Part shown: positions 16,497 through 24,105 of the stretch, one piece after another
Layout of the letters: each line of letters begins with the position of its first letter
Numbering within the stretch: position 1 is the stretch's first letter
Assembly (NCBI GenBank): GCA_964346185.1
Contig: CAYFTR010000003.1
Coordinates: 41,494-105,493 of the forward strand
Direction of reading: 5' to 3'
DNA length: 64,000 bases
Source: JAAYJS01 sp964346185
GTDB lineage: Bacteria; Bacillota; Clostridia; Eubacteriales; Eubacteriaceae
The notes under the pieces: model-generated
The model's input: only the letters and a program-made list of their open reading frames with translations
Database searches by the model: none
Told to the model about the DNA's origin: nothing
Program-made: the position numbers and the translations under genes

Positions 16497-19232
16497 ATGA
16501 ACAAACCTGCCCGAAAAAGCCTGATCGTTATCATTGCCGTTTTAGCAATTATCGGTTTGGTTTATTATTTAAATACTTTTTATATCCAATGGATTTGGTT
16601 TAAAAAATTAGGATATTTGGATATCTATTTAAAGGAATTAACGACAAAAGTAACGTTGTTTATCATAACATTTTTTGTTGCTTTTGTTTTAATTACGCTT
16701 TACAGTATTTTTTTAAAAAAGACAACACCGAATTTAATTGTTGAAGATCCGACAGCAAAAAAGACTCGGTGGCGTTGGTTAATTCCCGGATTCGGTGCTT
16801 TTTTTACCGCGACGGTTGTCAGCCGCAACCTTTGGCTAAAATGGTTGCGTTTCAGCAACGGGACGGCTTTCGGAAAGTCGGACCCGTTATTTGACAGGGA
16901 TATCGGTTTTTACTTTTTTGAGTTGGCTTTTTATCAGGAACTATATCGCGTTGTCCTGGTGTTATTTACGCTGGGCGCAACCGTTTCGATGATTTATTTG
17001 GGCATTCGCCATTACCGTTACGTGGCGTCGGTTTATGACGGCGCTACGGATTTTAAAAGCGGTTTCGGCATATTGGGTATCGCCAAACGCTTTATACTTG
17101 CCATATCCAAGCCCTTGTCTCTTTACATCGGTACGTTCTTTTTATTGTTGACTGTCGGTTTGATATTAAGACGCTTTGAATTTGTATACGGTGGTACGGG
17201 TATGGTTTACGGAGCCGGTGCCGCGGATATTACGATCGGGTTAAACGTTTTGACCTTGGCAACGGTGCTGTCCGCACTGTCCGCACTTTTCACCTATGCC
17301 TCTGCTCTGTTAAAGAGAAAATACTTGTTGGTACTACCCCCTTTGTTGATGGCGGGGTTGTTATTTTCGGGAACGTTGTTACAAAGCGCCTATCAATACG
17401 CCTTTGTCAACCCGGATCAATTTTCGAAGGAACAAAAATATTTAGAAAAAAACATTCATGCCACCAGAGAATCCTACGGGTTGGACCGGGTGGAGATAAA
17501 AGAATTTTCACCGACCCAACAGATAACCGCGGCGGATATTTTGGAGAATTCGGAAACCGTGGAAAACATTCCCATTAACGACCGTAACCCGACGCAAGAT
17601 ATGTACAACTCCATTCAGGGTATTCGCAACTACTACACTTTCGGCGATGTGGATGTCGACCGCTATCACATTGACGGTACCTATACCCAAGTTTTTTTAG
17701 GCAGCCGAGAAATTAATACCGATGCCTTGCCCGACGATGCAAAAACATGGGTCAACAAGCATTTAAAATACACCCACGGCTTCGGTGTTGCCATGTCTCC
17801 GGTTAATAAAACCAACGATGTGGGGCAACCGGAGTTATTAATTAAGGACATTCCGCCGCAAACGGAATACGTCGCCCTGGATATCGAAGAACCCAGAATT
17901 TATTTCGGAGAGGAAGATTACGAATACGTTGTCGTTAACGCTAAGAGTCCGGAGTTCGATTATCCCTCCGGGGGTGATAACCAGGAGGTCTATTACAAAG
18001 GTAACGGCGGCATCGAGTTGAACCTTATTAATCGACTGGCTTTTGCACTGTATTACAGAAGCCCCGAATTGCTCTTAAGTCCGCAGGTTACCTTCGACAG
18101 CAAAATTTTAATCAACCGCAATGTGATGTCCAGGGTTCAAACTGTTGCCCCCTTTTTAGAATACGACGAAGATCCCTATATGACCATTGCCGACGGCAAA
18201 TTGTATTGGATTATCGATGCCTTTGTGGTGGATAACCGCTACCCCTATGCAACGCCCTTCAACAAAGTAACGAAAAACAATTACGTGCAAAACTCCGTCA
18301 AAGTTATTGTCGACGCCTACGACGGAACGGTGACATTTTATAAAATGCACGACGAACCGCTCATAGAAACCTACAGCAAAATTTATCCGACATTTGTTAA
18401 AGACATTTCGGAAATGCCGGAGTCCTTACGTGCCCACATCCGTTATTCCAAAAAATTGTTTGACATTCAAACGGATATTTATAAAACCTATCATATGAAA
18501 AACCCTCAGGTGTTTTACAACCTGGAAGACCAATGGGAGACGGCAACCCAACTCTACGGACCGGATAAGGAAAAACTTCCCGTAGAATCCTCCTACATTA
18601 TTATGAAATTGCCGGAAAGAGATACGGAATTCATGTTGATGACCGTTTTTACGCCTCGCAACAAAGACAATATGATTGCCTGGATGGCCGGCGTATCCGA
18701 CGGGGAGGATTATGGGAAAATGGTATTATACCAATTTCCCAAACAGCAACTGGTTTACGGTCCCATGCAAATTGAACAGCGAATGGATCAAAATTCGGTT
18801 ATCTCTTCACAATTAACACTTTTAGGACAGCAAGGGTCACGGGTACTTCGGGGCAACATGATGACCATTCCCATCGAGGATGCCGTTCTTTACGTCGAAC
18901 CGATTTATATTCAGTCCAGTGCCGAGGGCAACCACCTGCCGGAGGTAAAAAAAGTGGTTGTCGGCTATCGGGACAAGGTGGTTATGGCGGATTCTTTAAA
19001 CGAAGCTCTGGCACAAATTTTTACGGATTATACAGAAGGTGAAACGGGTACGCCTGTTGCACCGCCGCCGCCTCCGTTACCGACAGATACCGAAACTAAA
19101 CAACGTATCGATGCGGCAAACAAAGCTTTTGAGGAAGCTCGAAAAGCACAACAAGCGGGGGATTGGACAACCTACGGGGAACAATTAAAGGAATTGGAGC
19201 GATTGTTAAAAGAATTGCAGAACAACCGTTAA
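16497..19232 (+). CDS. UPF0182 family large membrane protein
   Basis: A 911-residue protein of COG1615. The first 300 residues hold about seven membrane segments, including IVIIAVLAIIGLVYYL at the N-terminus and the typical KKLGYLDIYLKEL. The next 500 residues form the conserved extracytoplasmic part with RESYGLDRVEIKEF, a stretch with NDRNPTQDMYNSIQGIRNYYTF, and KYTHGFGVAMSPVN, all family hallmarks. A proline-rich linker (APPPPPLPTD) leads to a short helical tail rich in Glu and Lys. The function of the family is unknown. ATG 16497 follows AAGGAG. It stands alone between a structured intergenic region and the Trp T-box. Confidence 0.9.
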   Translation: MNKPARKSLIVIIAVLAIIGLVYYLNTFYIQWIWFKKLGYLDIYLKELTTKVTLFIITFFVAFVLITLYSIFLKKTTPNLIVEDPTAKKTRWRWLIPGFGAFFTATVVSRNLWLKWLRFSNGTAFGKSDPLFDRDIGFYFFELAFYQELYRVVLVLFTLGATVSMIYLGIRHYRYVASVYDGATDFKSGFGILGIAKRFILAISKPLSLYIGTFFLLLTVGLILRRFEFVYGGTGMVYGAGAADITIGLNVLTLATVLSALSALFTYASALLKRKYLLVLPPLLMAGLLFSGTLLQSAYQYAFVNPDQFSKEQKYLEKNIHATRESYGLDRVEIKEFSPTQQITAADILENSETVENIPINDRNPTQDMYNSIQGIRNYYTFGDVDVDRYHIDGTYTQVFLGSREINTDALPDDAKTWVNKHLKYTHGFGVAMSPVNKTNDVGQPELLIKDIPPQTEYVALDIEEPRIYFGEEDYEYVVVNAKSPEFDYPSGGDNQEVYYKGNGGIELNLINRLAFALYYRSPELLLSPQVTFDSKILINRNVMSRVQTVAPFLEYDEDPYMTIADGKLYWIIDAFVVDNRYPYATPFNKVTKNNYVQNSVKVIVDAYDGTVTFYKMHDEPLIETYSKIYPTFVKDISEMPESLRAHIRYSKKLFDIQTDIYKTYHMKNPQVFYNLEDQWETATQLYGPDKEKLPVESSYIIMKLPERDTEFMLMTVFTPRNKDNMIAWMAGVSDGEDYGKMVLYQFPKQQLVYGPMQIEQRMDQNSVISSQLTLLGQQGSRVLRGNMMTIPIEDAVLYVEPIYIQSSAEGNHLPEVKKVVVGYRDKVVMADSLNEALAQIFTDYTEGETGTPVAPPPPPLPTDTETKQRIDAANKAFEEARKAQQAGDWTTYGEQLKELERLLKELQNNR

Positions 19233-19291
19233 TCGAACTAAGTGACGGGATGAAGACCGCTTTAACAGAAATAGCAAGAATTTAACGGAAA

Positions 19292-19325
19292 TCGGCTTGA
19301 CAATTTAAAAAGCCGAATTTATAAT
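19292..19325 (+). promoter_or_regulatory. Promoter of the trpB2-trpXYZ operon, with a dyad at -35
   Basis: TTGACA (19297-19302), 17 bases, TATAAT (19320-19325): a consensus sigma-A promoter. TCGGCTT (19292-19298) and AAGCCGA (19310-19316) form an inverted repeat over the -35 box, a possible repressor site acting in addition to the T-box. Confidence 0.8.
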
Positions 19326-19334
19326 AGCAGTTAA

Positions 19335-19606
19335 TAAACCTGAGATTCAGAGTGAGTAACCTTTAACCAATCTGATAGAGAGCCCTTGGGTGGTGGAAAA
19401 GGGCAGAAGCATTAAAGGCGAATGGGCTGATGAGGGCAAGCGGAACTTAAGTATGCGCGCCGGAGAAGGCACTCCGTCAACAAAGCCGGCATGTGATGGC
19501 ATGCGTAAGCGGGTGTAGCATTCTACACCAAGCCGGGTGGCACCGCAGGAGATTTATAACGCTCCTGTCCCAGCATTTTATTACTGGGACAGGAGCGTTT
19601 TTTACG
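19335..19606 (+). promoter_or_regulatory. T-box leader, Trp specifier
   Basis: A tRNA-sensing attenuator. AGAGAGC (about 19376), the stem I apex GGGTGGTGGAAAAGGG, a specifier GAA-TGG (TGG at 19423-19425, read by tRNA-Trp) and the T-box sequence AGCCGGGTGGCACCGC (about 19531) are all present. The terminator follows: AACGCTCCTGTCCCAG (19559-19574) pairs with CTGGGACAGGAGCGTT (19584-19599), then T. Uncharged tRNA-Trp should stabilise the antiterminator and turn on the genes below. The Trp assignment agrees with trpB2 downstream. Confidence 0.92.
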
Positions 19607-19632
19607 TTTCTTCCCAAATAAAAGGAGCAACG

Positions 19633-21009
19633 ATGAAAAAAATTAAAACACCCAATCGTTTAATGCTTGAAGAAGCGACGATACCCAAGCAATGGTACAA
19701 TATACGAGCGGACATGAAAAAGAAACCGGCACCTCTCTTGATGCCGAAAACCGAAACACCGGCAACATTACAGGATTTGGAGCCGATTTTTTGTACAGAG
19801 TTGGCAAAGCAGGAACTCAACACGACCGATGCGTGGATTGACATCCCCGATGAGGTGTACGCTTACTACCAAACGTTTAGACCCTCGCCGGTGATTCGTG
19901 CCTATCGCCTGGAAAAGGCCTTGGGGACACCGGCAAACATTTACTATAAATTTGAAGGCAACAATACCTCCGGCAGCCATAAGCTTAACTCGGCCGTTGC
20001 ACAAGCTTACTACGCAAAGGCACAGGGACTAAAAGGTCTAACAACCGAAACCGGTGCCGGACAATGGGGAACGGCACTGGCCATGGCCTGTGCCCACTTC
20101 GGGTTGGAATGTCATGTGTACATGGTAAAGGCCTCCTACGAGCAAAAACCCTATCGTCGGGAAGTGATGCGTACCTACGGTGCCCGTGTCACTCCCTCGC
20201 CTTCGAACACTACCGATATCGGCAAAAAGATTTTAGAAGAACATCCGGGAACCGGCGGATCCTTAGGTTGTGCTATTTCCGAAGCGGTTGAAACCGCCGT
20301 CCGTCATTCGGGTTATCGTTATTCTTTGGGATCGGTGCTCAACCAAGTGGTTTTACATCAATCGATTATCGGTCTGGAATCCAAAGCGGCGTTGGATGCC
20401 TACGGCATTGTGCCGGATATTATCGTCGGGTGTGCCGGCGGCGGATCCAACCTGGTGGGACTTGTAGCCCCCTTTGCCGGCGAAATGTTAAGAGGCGAAA
20501 AATCGTACCGACTTGTTGCCGTCGAGCCTGCATCCTGCCCCTCCATGACTCGGGGGGATTACCGTTACGATTACAGCGACACGGGCAATATCTGTCCCAT
20601 GGTTAAAATGTACACTTTGGGATCCAACTTTATACCCTCGCCGGATCATGCGGGCGGTTTACGCTACCACGGCATGAACCCCGTTCTCTCCGAATTGTAT
20701 CGGGAGGGTTTTATAGAAGCCCGTGCCTATCTGCAAAGCGAAGTGTTTAAAGCGGGGCAAACCTTTGCCCGGGTGGAAGGGTTGCTGCCCGCACCGGAAA
20801 GCAGCCATGCCATTTTAGGGGCGATGCGGGAAGCCTTGTATTGCAAAAAAACCGGAGAGTCGAAAACTATTTTATTCGGCTTGACCGGTACCGGCTATTT
20901 TGATATGGCGGCTTATCAAAAATACAACGACGGCAATATTATGGACTTTGTACCTACCGACGAAGATATTCAACAATCATTAAACCGATTACCGAAAATA
21001 AATTTTTAA
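19633..21009 (+). CDS. trpB: TrpB2-type tryptophan synthase beta chain
   Basis: PLP enzyme joining indole and serine to tryptophan. The 458-residue length, the N-terminal extension and the segments RPSPVIRAYRLEK, SGSHKLNSAVAQ (PLP lysine) and TETGAGQWGTALA fit the TrpB2 branch rather than TrpB1. CAGGGSNLVG binds the PLP phosphate. There is no trpA or other trp gene nearby, so it probably works on free indole, or with serine-derived donors, as a salvage enzyme. The start is ATG 19633 after AAAGGAG; in-frame codons from 19537 lie inside the T-box terminator. It is first in a Trp T-box operon with a transporter. Confidence 0.93.
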   Translation: MKKIKTPNRLMLEEATIPKQWYNIRADMKKKPAPLLMPKTETPATLQDLEPIFCTELAKQELNTTDAWIDIPDEVYAYYQTFRPSPVIRAYRLEKALGTPANIYYKFEGNNTSGSHKLNSAVAQAYYAKAQGLKGLTTETGAGQWGTALAMACAHFGLECHVYMVKASYEQKPYRREVMRTYGARVTPSPSNTTDIGKKILEEHPGTGGSLGCAISEAVETAVRHSGYRYSLGSVLNQVVLHQSIIGLESKAALDAYGIVPDIIVGCAGGGSNLVGLVAPFAGEMLRGEKSYRLVAVEPASCPSMTRGDYRYDYSDTGNICPMVKMYTLGSNFIPSPDHAGGLRYHGMNPVLSELYREGFIEARAYLQSEVFKAGQTFARVEGLLPAPESSHAILGAMREALYCKKTGESKTILFGLTGTGYFDMAAYQKYNDGNIMDFVPTDEDIQQSLNRLPKINF

Positions 21010-21027
21010 CAGAAAGTGAGAAATGAA

Positions 21028-22029
21028 ATGAAAAAGAAGATGTTAGGTTTTGTTGCAGGCATATTGGCAGTGACCTTATTGGCCGGTTGTGGCGGCAACA
21101 CCGCAAAAGATAACGATGCGAAAACGGCTTCGGGCATTCCTACCGTCGGTGTGATTCAATACGCACCCCACCCCTCCCTGGACAATTGCTATGAAGGATT
21201 TTTAGAGGGGTTGGCGGAAAGCGGCCTCGATAAAGATGCCGTAAAAATTGATTTTCAAAATGCTCAGGGCGATATCGCCAACAGCGACATGATGGCAAAA
21301 AATATGGTCTCCAACAATGTGGATATGGTTGTGGGAATTGCAACACCGGCGGCAATGTCGGCTTATGCCGCATCGAAAGATCAGGGAATTCCCGTCGTAT
21401 TTACGGCGGTGTCCGACCCTATGGCGGCGGGCATCGTACAAGACATGGCAAAGTCCGGAACCAATGCCGTCGGCTCGTCGGACGTATTGCCTCTGGAACA
21501 ACAAATGCAAATGATTCGGGAGTTTTTGCCGGAAGGTAAAAAAATCGGCATTTTGTACACCACCAGCGAACCGAACTCCGTTTCTCATTTAAATAAATTT
21601 AAAGAACTGGCACCGAAATATAACTTTGAAATTGTAGAAGTCGGCATCACCAACGCATCGGAAGTTGCCGGCGGTGCACAGGCCCTGGTTGCCAAAGGGG
21701 TTGATTGTATCAATAATTTTACCGACAATAATGTGGTGAACAATTTAAACTCCGTTTTACAGGCGGCGGAAAAGGCGAACATACCGGTTTTCGGAAGCGA
21801 AATCGAACAAGTTAAAAACGGCTGTATGGCATCGGAAAGTATCGATTATATTGCATTGGGACGGGAAACCGGACGGATGGCGGCAAAAATTTTAAAGGGC
21901 GAAGCCAAACCGCAAGAGATGGCCGTTTTTGAAGTGCAGGAGAGCACGCCGGTTTACAACAAAACGGTAATGGAAAAATTGGGTATCGCCCTGCCTGAAG
22001 CACTCAAAGACGCTCAAACGGTTCAATAA
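21028..22029 (+). CDS. trpX: TrpX-like ABC transporter substrate-binding lipoprotein
   Basis: A 333-residue periplasmic-binding-type protein (COG2984 family). The N-terminus has a lipoprotein signal ending LLAGCGG, so the mature protein should be anchored on the outer face of the membrane. TVGVIQYAPHPSLDNCYEGFLEGL and VVFTAVSDPMAAGIV are typical of the family. With a Trp T-box upstream and permease/ATPase genes downstream, it matches the TrpXYZ systems predicted to import tryptophan or a precursor such as indole. I choose ATG 21028 as it starts the signal peptide (MKKKM); GTG 21016 is an alternative. Confidence 0.85.
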   Translation: MKKKMLGFVAGILAVTLLAGCGGNTAKDNDAKTASGIPTVGVIQYAPHPSLDNCYEGFLEGLAESGLDKDAVKIDFQNAQGDIANSDMMAKNMVSNNVDMVVGIATPAAMSAYAASKDQGIPVVFTAVSDPMAAGIVQDMAKSGTNAVGSSDVLPLEQQMQMIREFLPEGKKIGILYTTSEPNSVSHLNKFKELAPKYNFEIVEVGITNASEVAGGAQALVAKGVDCINNFTDNNVVNNLNSVLQAAEKANIPVFGSEIEQVKNGCMASESIDYIALGRETGRMAAKILKGEAKPQEMAVFEVQESTPVYNKTVMEKLGIALPEALKDAQTVQ

Positions 22030-22047
22030 GACATTAAGGAAATTAAA

Positions 22048-22926
22048 ATGGGAATTTTAGGCAATCTGACCGTTAATGTTTTAGAAGAAGGGTTTATTTA
22101 TGGCATTATGGCTTTAGGGGTCTACATCACCTATTCGGTTTTATCCTTTCCGGATTTGTCCGTCGACGGAACCTTTCCTCTGGGCATGTGCTTTGCGGCG
22201 ATGTGTATAACCGCAGGGGTAAACCCCTGGTTGACCTGTGTATTGACCTTTATGGTCGGATGTCTTGCCGGTGCGGTCACCGGTTTTCTACATGTCAAAC
22301 TCAAAATTACGGACTTGCTATCAGGAATCCTTGTCATGACGGGACTTTGGAGTATTAACCTGGTTTTAACCGGCGGTGCCGCCGTTTTGCCTTTTTACAA
22401 CAAGCCGACAATTTTTAATTCGGGCCCGGGCAGTCTTTTGCCCTTGAGCTTTCGTGTGATGATCGTTTCATTTTTAATAGTGGTGGTGGTTAAATTGGCC
22501 ATCGACGGATTTTTAAAAAGCAAAGCCGGTCTTTTACTGCGTGCTACGGGAGATAACAACCGCTTTGTTGTATCCTTGGCACAAAACCCCGGTAAGATGA
22601 AAGTCATCGGTTTGATGATCGGCAACGGGTGTACCGCTTTGGCGGGTTGTGTCCTCTCTCAACAAACGGAATCCGCCAATGTAACCGGCGGAACGGGTAT
22701 GGTGGTCATGGCGTTGGCTTCGGTCATTATCGGCACCAATTTATTCGGCAGGCTATCCTTTTTAAAGGCGACCACTGCGGTGATATTCGGGGCGGTGACC
22801 TACAAAGCTTGTTTATCCATAGCCATGCAAGTCGGTTTACCGACCAATTATTTAAAATTATTGATGGCGGTTCTATTTACCGTCGCCTTGGTTTCCAGCA
22901 GAGTCTACAGAAAGGAAGACAGTTGA
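22048..22926 (+). CDS. trpY: TrpY-like ABC transporter permease
   Basis: A 292-residue membrane protein of COG4120 with about eight or nine hydrophobic segments. It begins after a short N-terminus with EEGFIYGIMALGVYITYSVLSFPDLSVDGTFPLG (in parts), the conserved opening of this permease family, related to branched-chain amino acid permeases. It forms the channel for the TrpX-delivered ligand. AAGGAAA precedes ATG 22048. Its TGA stop overlaps the ATG of the ATPase gene. Confidence 0.87.
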   Translation: MGILGNLTVNVLEEGFIYGIMALGVYITYSVLSFPDLSVDGTFPLGMCFAAMCITAGVNPWLTCVLTFMVGCLAGAVTGFLHVKLKITDLLSGILVMTGLWSINLVLTGGAAVLPFYNKPTIFNSGPGSLLPLSFRVMIVSFLIVVVVKLAIDGFLKSKAGLLLRATGDNNRFVVSLAQNPGKMKVIGLMIGNGCTALAGCVLSQQTESANVTGGTGMVVMALASVIIGTNLFGRLSFLKATTAVIFGAVTYKACLSIAMQVGLPTNYLKLLMAVLFTVALVSSRVYRKEDS

Positions 22927-23714
22927 TGAAAAAACAACCGATTGTTCGTATGGTGGGTATCGACAAAACATTTAACGTCGGTACCGTCAACGAAATGCTT
23001 CTTTTTAGAAACTTTAATCTGGACGTAACGGCAGGAGAATTTGTTTCCGTCGTGGGCAGCAACGGCTCGGGAAAAACAACGATGCTAAATATTTTATGTG
23101 GCTCTGTCAAACCCGATGCAGGCGATATTTACGTTAAGGAAAAAAATATCACCGATCTGACGGAACACCAACATTCCAAATTTATCGGGCGGGTTTACCA
23201 AAACCCGGCAATGGGGACTTGCCCCTCCATGACTATTTTAGAAAATATGTCCTTGGCGGATAATAAGGGCAAGGTGTTTGCTTTAACACCCGGTGTTAAC
23301 AAAAAGCGAATGGATTTTTACAAAAGCCAATTGGAGCTTTTAAAGATGGGGTTGGAAAATCAAATGGATACGCCGGTTAAAAACCTTTCCGGCGGTCAAC
23401 GACAGGCCCTATCCCTGTTAATTGCCACCATGACTGAAATCGACTTGCTGATATTAGATGAACACACCGCCGCATTGGATCCGAAATCCGCCGATAACGT
23501 CATGGAACTGACCCACCGATTTGTTCGGGAAAAAAAATTAACCACCCTGATGGTGACCCACAACTTACGTTTTGCCGTTAACTACGGCGATCGATTGATG
23601 ATGATGCATCGAGGTCAGATTGTTATGGATTTAAATGAAAAAGACAAACAAAAAATACAAATCCGCGACTTAACCGGTAAGTTTAACGAAATATCCATAG
23701 AAGACGGTTGTTAA
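22926..23714 (+). CDS. trpZ: TrpZ-like ABC transporter ATP-binding protein
   Basis: A 262-residue ATPase of COG1101. Walker A is VGSNGSGKTTML near residue 40, the signature is LSGGQRQALSL near 155, and Walker B is IDLLILDEHTAALDP near 173, followed by the VTHN switch. It energises uptake through TrpY. The frame is open far upstream inside trpY, but the real start is ATG 22926, which overlaps the trpY stop (TGATG) and thus suggests coupled translation. Confidence 0.9.
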   Translation: MKKQPIVRMVGIDKTFNVGTVNEMLLFRNFNLDVTAGEFVSVVGSNGSGKTTMLNILCGSVKPDAGDIYVKEKNITDLTEHQHSKFIGRVYQNPAMGTCPSMTILENMSLADNKGKVFALTPGVNKKRMDFYKSQLELLKMGLENQMDTPVKNLSGGQRQALSLLIATMTEIDLLILDEHTAALDPKSADNVMELTHRFVREKKLTTLMVTHNLRFAVNYGDRLMMMHRGQIVMDLNEKDKQKIQIRDLTGKFNEISIEDGC

Positions 23715-23740
23715 GGTGTATGAGATATAAAAAATACGAA

Positions 23741-23800
23741 AAACACATAAAAAGTCTCCCGTTGAGTGTCGGCACTCGGCGGGAGACTTTTTATGTGTTT
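23741..23800. terminator. Long perfect hairpin, bidirectional terminator
   Basis: A 21-base arm at 23741-23761 is the exact inverted copy of 23780-23800; GAGTG/CACTC forms an inner stem in the loop. The arms contain AAAAAG and CTTTTT, so each strand has a U-rich run within its 3' arm. It ends trpXYZ and could also stop transcripts coming from PBP1A on the other strand. Confidence 0.8.
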
Positions 23801-24105
23801 GTATATGGCGTGCCCGAGCAACGCTTCGCTTAAACGTGGTTTCACGGGGCTGTTGTATGGGGTTGGCGTTGCGGTTTGTGCTGTTCCTTACAGTTCCGTC
23901 GAACCGTGTAAGAGCCAAAACGGGCGATTTGCCCCAAAGGCTACACGTCTTGTTTTTTATTAATTTTCGGGGGGTGACGAGGGTGCAACCTCGGGTATTA
24001 GAACCGACAGGTAGTGGACGGCGCCACGAAGTCCCGTAGCTAAAGAAGGGATACAATGTAACAGCGGTTGCCGAGAACGGCAACCGCTACAGGATGTCTT
24101 TTAAT
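23801..24105. other. Structured intergenic region without a recognisable gene
   Basis: About 300 bases between trpZ and the end of the PBP1A gene. Short reading frames here have no recognisable motif. Several hairpins follow each other: CTTACAGTTC/GAACxxTGTAAG (about 23891-23916), GGGC/GCCC (about 23926), CGAGG/CCTCG (about 23979-23994), GTGG/CCAC (about 24014), and AGCGGTTGCCG/CGGCAACCGCT (about 24063-24088). The last may terminate PBP1A on the minus strand. The rest may be a non-coding RNA, but I recognise no class. Confidence 0.4.
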
